In this document: positions 8,599 to 17,200 of the stretch, in pieces
How the letters are laid out: every line of letters begins with the position of its first letter
Numbering within the stretch: position 1 is the first letter of the stretch
Source: an uncultured bacterium
GTDB lineage: Bacteria; Verrucomicrobiota; Kiritimatiellia; PWTM01
Assembly (NCBI GenBank): GCA_937139365.1
Contig: CAKZPT010000041.1
Location: forward strand, 1 to 64,000
Direction: 5' to 3'
Length of the DNA: 64,000 nt
Translations under genes and position numbers: made by a program
The notes under the pieces: model-generated
What the model saw: the letters and a program-made list of their open reading frames with translations, nothing else
Told to the model about the DNA's origin: nothing
Database searches by the model: none

Positions 8599-9524
8599 GG
8601 AAACCAGCGCGGCGCTCTTTGGACCAGGCTAGCGGCCGCCAGCAGGGGTGGCAAGTCTGTGAACCGTGACGATACGAAGAGGTCTCGAAGGTACGTCCCC
8701 GACGGCCCTGCGTTTTTCGAGCAGAGATCCGCTCTCCCCTTCCGTGAGACGACGATGGGAATGGCGCGGCGTTTTCCCGGCGGTGCGAATTTGACAAAGG
8801 GCTGGCGCCGGCGATGGTTTAAAGCCTTCCCATGAAGTCTCGAGAACGAGAAGATGACGTGAAACCATCGAACGGAAAAAAGAAGCCGGCGCCGTCTTCC
8901 AATCTGTACGATACGGCGGTTCGTCGGCAACCGTTGTACCACGCCCGGCCGGGCTATCCCCCTCCGCGAGACAATCGTCGCGGCGGGAAGGGAACCGTGA
9001 TGGGCTGGGGCGTGGTCGCGGGCGCCGCTGGCGCGATCGCGGTAGCGGCCGCAGTGGCCGCCCGGCTCGGGTGACCTCGTCGGCCGGCGCACCGTTCTGG
9101 TGGTTGCGCGCGCACGAGCGAGATGGCGTACGCCCTCCAATCCGGAATTGCCGTACGCACGCCACTCACAGGGCCTGATCTTGGCGAGGACGGTCCGGGG
9201 AAAAACGGCTCGAGCAAGATCGAACCCTACCATCGTTGGTGAATCGCGAGGACAACCGGTCGCCGCAGGGTCCGACGTTGTCCGGCCCGCGCACTCGATT
9301 GATCGGCATCCGGCGGACAAACGTGCGCTGGTTACCGAACTACGGCGTTGCCCTGCTGACTTTGCGTCGGCTTCGTTTCGTGCATGACCGACGCCGCCGT
9401 CTCTCTCCTCACCTCCGCGCCCCGAGCCCTCGTCTCGGAGGAGCGGACCGCCTCCTCACGCCCGATTGTGGTGAACAGATCGGGGGCCACCCAAGCGATG
9501 GCCCCGCTGTTGATCTCCGCCCGC
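8599..9524. other. Long stretch without a convincing gene between hemA and the alpha-toroid protein
   Basis: About 0.9 kb. Several overlapping ORFs are listed on both strands (for example 8568..9320 minus), but their translations are arginine/serine/proline-rich with no recognisable motif and look like GC-rich shadows. The only candidate I keep is the 80-codon ORF at 8832-9074. The hemA promoter should lie in the left part of this region. No tRNA, repeat or clear terminator was found. Confidence 0.4.
8832..9074 (+). CDS. Possible small membrane protein, unknown function
   Basis: This 80-codon ORF starts with a charged, lysine/arginine-rich segment (MKSREREDDVK) followed by a proline-rich stretch and ends in a glycine/alanine hydrophobic segment (WGVVAGAAGAIAVAAAVAA), the shape of a tail-anchored or single-span small protein. 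It is divergent from the hem operon. No good ribosome-binding site precedes the ATG and I recognise no family, so it may be chance. Confidence 0.3.
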   Translation: MKSREREDDVKPSNGKKKPAPSSNLYDTAVRRQPLYHARPGYPPPRDNRRGGKGTVMGWGVVAGAAGAIAVAAAVAARLG

Positions 9525-11150
9525 TCACCCCTCCGGCAATCCAAATGCGTCCAAACCTTGGAACGCCAGCCGCACCGGATTTCCAAACATTGGAACCACG
9601 GCGACCGGCCACGACGAGACCGGCGGATACCGGCAAGGCGTGTCGAGCAGCAAGATCGCCAGCGCCGTTGCGCGAACCGAGGCGACGCCGCGGCTGTCGG
9701 ACCAGACCCCGCCCGCGTCGCGCCGGCTCAACACCGAGGCCGCCAGGGCGCCATACCATTTCATCCACGACGGTCCGCCCTCGTTGAACCGGCACGCGGT
9801 GGCCAGCAGCAGTGCCTCACCACCCGCGGACTCCCCGCCGGTTCGCGGCCACGCCGGCGACATCGAATCCAACGCCTTCAGGCCCCGCAGCGCGCGCGTG
9901 CCGGCGTCATCGCCGGCCATCTGTAGCGTCAAGACGGCGCCGGCGATCTGCGACCAACGCAATGGGGAAACGCCGCCGGCCGACGGATAATACAGCGACC
10001 CGCTGGCGGGGTTCAGCGATCGGTCCATTGCATCCGCCGCACGGGCAATGGCGGCGTGGATGGCGGGCTCGTCCGCCCCGGCTGCCAGCGCCAACCGCAG
10101 TCCCCAGGTCATCCAGGCGGTGATCACGGGATCGGCCGAGGACGAGGCCCCCCACCCGCCGTTGGAGATCTGGTCGGAAAGCGCCTGCCGGACCGTCAAG
10201 TCCATCGCCGCGCGGACAGCGGGCAGACGGGTGGCGGCGGAGGCATCGGCCATCGCATGCAGCCGCAAGGCGGAGGCGCGTAGGTCGGAGGGACGGCCGG
10301 TGGTGCCGGTCAGAAACGCAAGGGCCCCCCGCACCACGGCGGCGTGCGGTCCACTCCGATGGGTGTCGCCACGCCCCAGCAACGCCAACAACGCCAGGCT
10401 GGTCAGGGCCTGCGGGTCGCTGCCCTCCTCGCGCCAGGCGCCGTCGGTGGATTGTCGCCCGGCCAGCCATCGTGCGGCGCGTGCGGCGGCCTCGTCGGCC
10501 TGCCGGGCCACAACTCCGCCGGCGGCCAGGTACGCGGCCCGCGCAGTGGCGGTGCGCCGTTCGGTCAGAGGATGGGGCCCCGTCAACGCCACATCGCCGC
10601 CGGCGCGGGAAGCGGACACAGCGGCGTCCTCCGGATCCATCCAAACGGCCACGGGGTCCAAGGACTCGCCGGGCCGTGTGGCGGCCGCCGATGCCGGCGG
10701 GGCACGCACCTCGACCGGCGGGGCGGGCAGCTCGCCGGGGCGTCCTTCCAACGCCGTTCGCTCGGCCGGCCGCTCCAGCGCGATCTCCACCCCATCGGCC
10801 TCGCCGCCGTCGTCCCTCCGCGGGGGGGACGGAAAGATCACCCATCGGATCAGAAACACCAGCAACGCGGCATGGGCGACGAGCGCGACCGCGGGGCCCC
10901 AGATGTGCTCGCTCAGCGGCCGGCGCCCCGCCAGGGGCCGCGAACCGGGCGCCACCACCTGCTCGCTGCGGGAACGTCTCACCGCCCGCTCGATCGTCGA
11001 ATCCCAGCGGGCGGCCGACGCGAACCTTCGGGCCGCCTCGGGCGAGGCGCGCAACTCCGCCTCGAGCCGCGCGAGCCCCTCGGCGTCGAGGGCGTCGTTC
11101 AAGTACGCCTCGATCAGTCCGTCGAGCGGATCCGGAGGCCTTACGGTCAT
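9525..11150 (-). CDS. Anti-sigma-like membrane protein with exported alpha-toroid (squalene/prenyltransferase-repeat) domain
   Basis: The start is the ATG overlapping the sigma-factor stop (ATGA). The N-terminal ~50 residues (DPLDGLIEAYLNDALDAEGLARLEAEL) resemble the cytoplasmic sigma-binding segments of PVC anti-sigma factors. A single membrane span follows at about 83-106 (IWGPAVALVAHAALLVFLIRWVIF), then a proline-rich linker. From about residue 225 there are repeats such as AARWLAGRQSTDGAWREEG, ISNGGWGASSSADPVITAWMTWGL and GGVWSDSRGVASVRATALAILLL, the pattern of terpenoid-cyclase/prenyltransferase alpha-toroids (QxxDGxW, GGW). I infer an anti-sigma factor whose outside sensor is an alpha-toroid. 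The DxDD or zinc ligands of true enzymes are not evident, so binding rather than catalysis is more likely. Confidence 0.7.
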   Translation of the reverse strand: MTVRPPDPLDGLIEAYLNDALDAEGLARLEAELRASPEAARRFASAARWDSTIERAVRRSRSEQVVAPGSRPLAGRRPLSEHIWGPAVALVAHAALLVFLIRWVIFPSPPRRDDGGEADGVEIALERPAERTALEGRPGELPAPPVEVRAPPASAAATRPGESLDPVAVWMDPEDAAVSASRAGGDVALTGPHPLTERRTATARAAYLAAGGVVARQADEAAARAARWLAGRQSTDGAWREEGSDPQALTSLALLALLGRGDTHRSGPHAAVVRGALAFLTGTTGRPSDLRASALRLHAMADASAATRLPAVRAAMDLTVRQALSDQISNGGWGASSSADPVITAWMTWGLRLALAAGADEPAIHAAIARAADAMDRSLNPASGSLYYPSAGGVSPLRWSQIAGAVLTLQMAGDDAGTRALRGLKALDSMSPAWPRTGGESAGGEALLLATACRFNEGGPSWMKWYGALAASVLSRRDAGGVWSDSRGVASVRATALAILLLDTPCRYPPVSSWPVAVVPMFGNPVRLAFQGLDAFGLPEG

Positions 11151-11680
11151 GCCCCTGCCTCCGCCCATCGGCGGTGGACGCACTCGCGCAGCGCCTGGCG
11201 CAGACGAGACAGCGCCTTGTTCACCGCGTCGAGCGTGCTCGACAGACGCCGCGCGATCGCGTCCAGCGTCAGGTTCTCCTCGTAGCGCAACGCCAGCAGA
11301 CGGCGAGATTTTTCCGGCAACATCTCGATGCACGCCCGGAGCGCCGCCTCCTTTTCGGCCAGCTCCTCCGCCTCCCCTTCCGTGGCATCGAAAGCGGCCA
11401 ACACCGCCTCCATCGTCTCGGGCGCCAGTGGAACAGGCACGCGCTTCTGCCGGGCAAACGACTGCAACACCTTGTGGACAGCGATGCCGCGCGCCCACGC
11501 ACCGAACGAGCGCGCCTCGTCGAAGTCGTCGAACTTCCGCCAGAGGGTCAGCGCCACCTCTTGCAGGATGTCTTCGCGGGCATGGCGATCCCGAACCATC
11601 GAGCCGACGACGGCGGCGATCTCGTCCTGATGGCGCAGAAAGTGCGCCAGAAACCGTTCGTGCCGTTCCGATTCCGTCAC
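11147..11680 (-). CDS. ECF-type RNA polymerase sigma-70 family factor
   Basis: This 177-residue factor has region 2 (RDRHAREDILQEVALTLWRKFDDFDEARSFGAWARGIA) and region 4 (ACIEMLPEKSRRLLALRYEENLTLDAIARRLSSTLDAVNKALSRLRQAL). I start at GTG 11680, preceded by AGAGGAAGC, giving MTESERHERFLAHFLRH; the track ORF reads far upstream without homology. It ends by overlapping the anti-sigma-like gene, so the pair is translationally coupled. It would redirect polymerase to a small regulon, released by a signal sensed by the downstream membrane protein. The targets cannot be read from the window. Confidence 0.9.
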   Translation of the reverse strand: MTESERHERFLAHFLRHQDEIAAVVGSMVRDRHAREDILQEVALTLWRKFDDFDEARSFGAWARGIAVHKVLQSFARQKRVPVPLAPETMEAVLAAFDATEGEAEELAEKEAALRACIEMLPEKSRRLLALRYEENLTLDAIARRLSSTLDAVNKALSRLRQALRECVHRRWAEAGA

Positions 11681-11933
11681 GCTTCCTCTTCCGGGCGGCC
11701 GGGCCGGTTGGACATCTGGCGACCCCGGCCGGAAAAGCATAGCCGCGCGCCACCGAGCTTCCAAGGGCGACCGTGAGTCGGCCACGCGTCCGACGGGCCT
11801 GCCGCCTGCGTCCGCCATCCCTCGACCTCGCGGGGCGCGCCGGCCCCCGCTGCCGCCGGCCGCTTGCGAAAGGCCGCGCGGGATGGGACATTGGGGCGGC
11901 CGGCGCCGCCCTACCGGCGGCGGAGGCGCGACC

Positions 11934-12983
11934 ATGAACGACACCGCCCGCCCATCCGTGGCTCGCAAAGGCCCGCCGTTATCGGTCCTGTTGTCGATTT
12001 CCCTCCTCGCGGCGTCGGCCGCGGTGGCGCTGACTCGCGGGGCGCGCGCAACGGACACGGAGGTGATCGTCGAGCGCATCCCGCCCGGGACGGCGACGCC
12101 GGACATCAACCTCGGCCTCGTCGGCGACGCGGCGACCGCCGCGGAACCGAGAATCGGCCGGCGATACCTCGCCCGAATGGTCGAGGCGTCGCGCACCAGC
12201 CCCGATGCCGTTGCACGAATCGGCGGGCGCGTGACGTTCGTCGCCGGCGCCAGGCCGGGCGAGACGCGCGTGGTCGAGGTGACGGCGGTCCGGGCGACCG
12301 TCGCCGAGGCAGTAGCGGTGGGGCCCCCGCAGGCTGCGCCCTCCGATGCGGTCCCGGCCGCCGCGCAAACGTACACGGGGGCTGTCGAGGGCGTCGGGAC
12401 GCGGGGGGACGGCCGGGTGACCGTGGAGGGCCTGCCCGTCTACGTCCCCGGCGCGGCGAAAGGTGAACGCATTGTCTTCGAGATCGTCCGCCGGTCCGAC
12501 CGGTATGGGACCGGCCGTCTGATCGCGAAACTGCCGACGGAGCCGGCGGACGGGCGACCGGACGTCGGCGCGGACGGGCTGGTCACGGGAGTGGTGGAGG
12601 GCATCGGTTCGCGCGGCGACGGCCGGGTTATCGTGGACGGCCTGCCGGTGTACGTCCCCGGGACGGCGGTCGGCGATCGCATCGTGTTTGCGGTCGAGCG
12701 CCGGACCGACCGGTACGGCACTGGCCGTCTGGTGGAGAAACTGTCGGCGGGCGGTGGGCCGCCGGTCGAGCTGAAGGTCGGCGACATCCTCGAGGTGACG
12801 ATTACCGAGCGCTCCCGCCGCAACCCCGAACGGGAGGGGGTGGCGCGGATCGGCGGCCGAGCGCTGATTGTGCCAGGGGTGGCCAGCGGGCAGACCGTGC
12901 GGGTGCGCATCAGCGAGGTCCGCGAGCGGGTCGCGTTCGGGGAAGTGGCGCCGGCCAGTCCGCCGGCCGAGGCCTCGCCGTAG
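11934..12983 (+). CDS. Exported protein with four TRAM domains
   Basis: The 349-residue protein starts with a signal peptide or anchor (PLSVLLSISLLAASAAVALTRGARA). It then has four copies of the TRAM fold pattern (GxGxARxxGxxxFVPGxxxGExVxxxV): about 76-130, 146-200, 216-270 and 281-340. Copies 2 and 3 are near-identical (VEGVGTRGDGRV versus VEGIGSRGDGRV, 70 residues apart), a recent duplication. TRAM is an OB-like RNA/tRNA-binding fold known from TrmA, MiaB and RimO, normally cytoplasmic. The start ATG is preceded by GGAGG. The next gene follows after 9 bases. The binding of nucleic acid is inferred from the fold; an exported polyanion-binding role is equally possible. Confidence 0.8.
   Translation: MNDTARPSVARKGPPLSVLLSISLLAASAAVALTRGARATDTEVIVERIPPGTATPDINLGLVGDAATAAEPRIGRRYLARMVEASRTSPDAVARIGGRVTFVAGARPGETRVVEVTAVRATVAEAVAVGPPQAAPSDAVPAAAQTYTGAVEGVGTRGDGRVTVEGLPVYVPGAAKGERIVFEIVRRSDRYGTGRLIAKLPTEPADGRPDVGADGLVTGVVEGIGSRGDGRVIVDGLPVYVPGTAVGDRIVFAVERRTDRYGTGRLVEKLSAGGGPPVELKVGDILEVTITERSRRNPEREGVARIGGRALIVPGVASGQTVRVRISEVRERVAFGEVAPASPPAEASP
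12369..12743 (+). repeat. Tandem intragenic duplication of TRAM units 2 and 3
   Basis: Two copies of a ~165-base unit with a 210-base period encode TRAM repeats 2 and 3. Both share long identical stretches, such as the codons for GLPVYVPG and DRYGTGRL, while repeats 1 and 4 are much more diverged. Confidence 0.75.
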
Positions 12984-12992
12984 GAAGGGGCG

Positions 12993-13757
12993 GTGGCGGT
13001 CGTCCGGTCCACCGAGACGAGTCTGACGCGTCGCCGGCGCGCGATGCAGACGGAGGCGCGCTGGCTGGCGCGGCTGGCGCCGGTGGAGCTTGGGGCGGCC
13101 GTACTGCTGGTGGCCGTCGGCGCCTGGGCGGCGGCGAGGCAGCGGCCCGCCGCGGGCTGGTGGATCGGGGCCGCCGCGGTCGGCCTGCTCGGCGGGGGCC
13201 ACCTCTGGAAGGCCCGGCAAAACCGGGATGAAGGACGGGCGCTGCGCGCCGGCGCCAGCGGCGAGGAGCGGGTGGCCGAGGCTCTGGCGAGGCATTTCGA
13301 CGACCGCCATGTCCTATTCAATGACGTCACCTTGCGCAGCGGGCTGCGCTCGGCGCAGGTGGATCACCTCGTGGTGGGGCCAAGCGGCGTGTGGGTGGTC
13401 GAGACGAAGAACTGGGGCGGACGCATCGAGGGCGAGGCCGACGCCGCCGTATGGACGCAGATTCGCCCCGCCGGCGCACCGCGGCGGCTGGACAATCCCG
13501 TCCGCCAGAATCGCCGTCACGTCGCCGTCGTGCGGGGCTTTCTGGAGGTGGCCGGACTGGGCGCCGCGGAGGTGCGGGCGGTCACGGTCTTTGCCGGGCG
13601 CGGGACGGAGCTGGCCATCCGCGGCGCGCGGTCGGATGAGCCGGTGCTGACGCTCGACGAGTTTCCTGCCCGCCTCACCGCAGTCGTCGCCAATGCGCGG
13701 GAGCTGCCGACGGCGACGGTTGAGCGGCTGGTTGCACGGATCTCGGAGGCGGCGTAG
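12993..13757 (+). CDS. Membrane-anchored NERD (nuclease-related) domain protein
   Basis: Two predicted membrane spans (about residues 29-48 and 53-71) precede a NERD domain at about 88-195. The domain signature is visible: SGEERVAEALARHF, then VLFNDVTL, then VDHLVVGPSGVWVVETKNWGG, which supplies the D...ExK residues expected of a restriction-endonuclease-like core. A following basic motif (NPVRQNRRHV) also fits the family. I start at GTG 12993 after GAAGGGG; ATG 13044 is an alternative that shortens the basic leader. It sits 9 bases after the TRAM protein and 8 bases before the next small gene, so co-transcription with comEC is very likely. Actual nuclease activity is an inference. Confidence 0.85.
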   Translation: MAVVRSTETSLTRRRRAMQTEARWLARLAPVELGAAVLLVAVGAWAAARQRPAAGWWIGAAAVGLLGGGHLWKARQNRDEGRALRAGASGEERVAEALARHFDDRHVLFNDVTLRSGLRSAQVDHLVVGPSGVWVVETKNWGGRIEGEADAAVWTQIRPAGAPRRLDNPVRQNRRHVAVVRGFLEVAGLGAAEVRAVTVFAGRGTELAIRGARSDEPVLTLDEFPARLTAVVANARELPTATVERLVARISEAA

Positions 13758-13765
13758 GGGGGCGG

Positions 13766-13993
13766 ATGCCAGGAGGGTGGTCCAGCGGCAGCACGGGTCC
13801 GGCGCGGCGAACGTTGCGCCGCGCGGTGCTGACGGTCAACGCAACGGGCTTTGCGGTGTACCTGTTCTGGCTGGCCTCCCGGGGCCGACGTCTTTTTTTC
13901 GATCCCGAGGGTGCGATCCAATTGCTGCCGTGCCTGGCGTTCCTTTTCGTGTTCGTGTGCCTGGCGAGCGATGGCGGGGGCGGCGGAGGGTGA
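13766..13993 (+). CDS. Small membrane protein, unknown family
   Basis: This 75-residue protein has a basic N terminus and two hydrophobic segments (VLTVNATGFAVYLFWLAS and AIQLLPCLAFLFVFVCLAS), ending in a glycine run. It is packed between the NERD gene (8-base gap) and the next small gene (4-base gap), which supports translation. No family is recognised. A role as an accessory of the membrane proteins on either side is inference. Confidence 0.55.
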   Translation: MPGGWSSGSTGPARRTLRRAVLTVNATGFAVYLFWLASRGRRLFFDPEGAIQLLPCLAFLFVFVCLASDGGGGGG

Positions 13994-13997
13994 GGGT

Positions 13998-14201
13998 ATG
14001 GAGCGCGGGGCAGTCGGTCTGGCGAGGATTCTGGCGGTGGCGATGGCGATCGGCGCGCTCGTGATCGTAGTGCGCCCCGACTATCGCGCGGCGCTGGCGT
14101 GCCTGTGGCGCGGCCGGCCGGCGGAATCGCCCATCTGGCAATCCAATTCGCGATACTATCCCGGCATCGACCAGCCGGCGGAAGGGGCACATGGCGACTA
14201 G
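13998..14201 (+). CDS. Small single-span protein preceding comEC
   Basis: This 67-residue protein is not listed from its own start in the track (it lies inside ORF 13851..14201). It has one N-terminal hydrophobic span (LARILAVAMAIGALVIVV) followed by a soluble tail (ESPIWQSNSRYYPGIDQPAEG). The ATG lies in GAGGGTATG and the stop overlaps the comEC start by 11 bases, so translation is probably coupled to comEC. The tail has a Ser-Arg-Tyr-Tyr-rich extracytoplasmic look but matches nothing I know. Confidence 0.5.
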   Translation: MERGAVGLARILAVAMAIGALVIVVRPDYRAALACLWRGRPAESPIWQSNSRYYPGIDQPAEGAHGD

Positions 14202-17200
14202 CTCGGCCATTCTCCTGATCTGCTACGCGTTCGTCGCCGGCATCGGTTTTTCGATGGCGTGGGACCTCGGCGCCGTGGTCGCGGCGGGGTGTGCAGCCGG
14301 CGGCGCGCTCGCGCTCGCGGTGGCGGCGTGGATGCGACGGCGCGGGATGCGAGCGGCGGCACGGCAGGCGGTAGAGACCGCCGCCGCGATCGGACTGGGG
14401 CTCGGGTCGGGCATGGCGCGTCACATCGCGGCCGTGGCGAGACCCGACGCGCACTGGGCGGAGGTGGCGGTCGATGAAACCGTGGCGCGGCTGGAACGAA
14501 CGCGGACCGGTTTCGACACGGGCCGCATTCGCCTGGAGCTGCTGGAGCCGCCAGCGTCGGACCTTGCGATCCGGCTGGTCGGGGAGGTGGATGCCCGCCT
14601 GCCCGCGGGCGAGGGCGGGTCGGTGGCGGCCGACGAGGGGGGGCGGTGGCGGTTCCGGATGGCGACGTTGACGGTGACCACGGACGCGATCCGGGTGCGG
14701 TCGGACGATCCGGTCGGTCGTGAATGGTGGCCGGCGACGCCGCTGACGCGCCTGATCGGCGTGGTGCTGTCCGGGGGCCGCGGTCCTGCGCGGCTCCGGG
14801 TTTGGCGGGTGGCCGGCCAGATCGGCGCCTTTGCGCGGGCGGAGCGGCGCCAACCGCCGCTGCGGGTGCTGGGCCACGTCAGCGGTGACCCGATCGTCTA
14901 TGACTACAAGACCGTCCTGCCGGTGACCCCTCACTACATCGAATGGCCGGCCGGCGGGCCGTTCCTGCGCGCCGAAGGCGGCCTGATCCACGTGACGATC
15001 CGGCCGGAGGCGCCGGGCTATGCGGAGATGTCCGGGACGGCGGCGTATGGACGGCTAATCGAAGTCACTGCCCCACTGCAGGCGCCCGCCGGCGCGCGCA
15101 ACCCCGGCGGCTTCGACTATCGCCGGTACCTTCGAAACAGCGGGGTGCAGGCGCTAATGTACCCCGACGTCCGCGAAGGCGGCGCGGGCGCGCGGCTGGT
15201 GGAGGCGGGGCGGCCCGGCGTGGCCCCACACCGTCACGCATGGGTGGCGTTCTCGTTGAACCTGCGTGACCGGCTGACGCGCGTGATCAAAGCGACGCTG
15301 CCGTGGCCGCAGTCGGCTTTCGTCGGCGGCGTGACGCTCGGGCTGCGGTACGGGCTGCAGAACGTGCTGTGCCTTCGCCGCACGGCGGATGCCGCCGGCG
15401 GGCCGGGGATTGGCTGTCCGGAGTTCATCGCCGACGAGTTCCGCGCCGCGGGAATCAGTCACGTGCTGGCCGTGTCGGGGTTGCACGTGACGATCATCAC
15501 GGTGATGTTCGTGGGGCTCTTCTCGCTCGCCCGCCTGCCGCGGCAGGTGTACGCACCGCTGATCCTCGCGGCGCTGGTGGTCTTCGCGATCGTCACCGGT
15601 GCGCGTCCGTCGACGCTGCGGGCCGTGATCATGAACGGCCTGATGCTGACGACGTGGGCCTATCTGCGGACCGGTCTGCGGGCCTCGGTGCTCTTCGGCG
15701 CGCCGGTGGCGGCGGCGTTGATCCTGCTCCACAACCCGCTGGTCGCCACCGATCCGTCGTTCACGCTGTCCTTCGGCGCGATCCTTTCGCTGGGGCTGCT
15801 GACGGAGCCGGTGCTGGAGCTGTTGCAGGGGCTGCGGGGTTGGCGGCTGATCGGCGCCGTCCTGGCGGCCGCCGGCTGGGCGGCCGCCACGGCGCTGCGC
15901 TGGCCGCTTGCGGCCACGCCGCAGTTCTGGGGGCCGATGGGCGCGATGACGGCCGCGCTGCTGGCGGCCGGCCGGGCGCTCGACCGGCGGGGCCCGGCGC
16001 TGCCGCGGTGGGTCGCCGCCGATCGCGCGCCCAAGGGCGTGTTGACCTTCGTCGCCGCGCAGGGGGCGATCCAGGTCGGGATGATGTTGCCCCTGTCGGC
16101 CTACTACTTCTGCCGGTGGCCTTTGGCCGGCGCGTGGGCGAACCTGGCGGCCATCCCGTTGATCGGCGTGATCGTGCAGCTGGGGGCGATCGGCGGGCTG
16201 CTCGGCCTGATACCGGTGGTCGGCCCCTATCTAGCACTGCTGTTCGGCGCCGCCAACTGGTTCTTTTCGACGCTGTTTCTGTTGCTTGGCCACGCGGCGG
16301 CCTGGAGTTTTCCGTATCCCTTCGTACGGCGTCCTGGCGAGGCCTTCCTCGCGGCGTGGTACGGCCTGTGCGCGCTCTGGATCTGGCGGCGACCGCTACG
16401 CGCCGCGCTCGAGGCGGCGGCCGCGCGGATCGGCGCGGGGCCGGCCGCGGCGCGCGCATGGATGGCCGTTGTGGCGGCGCTGATGGCAGGGGCGGCCGCC
16501 GTCCGCCTGGCGCCGGAACGACCGGGCGGCCTTCGGGTCACCTGGATCGCCGTCGACTACGGCGGGGCAACGCTGCTCGAGACGCCGTCGGGGCGCCGCG
16601 TGCTGGTGGACGCCGCCTTCGCCGACGCGGACCACTCCCGCCGCAACCAGGCGGTGCGGACGCTCCTGCCGTTTCTGGCGTCGCGGCGGATCCGGGCGGT
16701 GGACGCCCTGATCCTCACCTCGCTGCGGCCGGAACGGATCGGGGGCGCCGGCTCGGTGCTCGAATCCCTGTGGGTCCGCGAGGTGGCGCTGCCCGCGGCG
16801 TGGCCGTCGTGGGCGGAGGGAACGACCCCGGACGAGGTGGCGGCGGTCCTCGGATTGCCGCTCGAATCGCCGTTGGCGGCGGCGATTCACGACGCGGTCG
16901 TCGGCTCGGCCGGCCCATTCCCGCGGCCGTCGCTCGTACGGGAACTCGCCCGTCGCCGCCCGACGCCGCTCAACCGCTGGGCGGGATGGGACGTGCGGGT
17001 GCGGCGGATCGCGGCGGGGGATGTACTGTACCAGGAGACCGGGCCGGACGGGGAGTTTCGGATCGAAGTGGCGCATCCGCCGGCCGAAACGGATCTCCGA
17101 GCAGGGCCGGACGCAGTTGCGGTGGCGTTGCGGGTGGTCTATGGCGACACGGCGCTGCTTTTGACCGGGGATCTGGGGCTCGCCGAGGCGGCGGCGATGG

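Noticed and set aside
8568-9320. 250-codon minus-strand ORF before hemA
   Set aside because: No homology, arginine-rich, and it covers the hemA start region in another frame.
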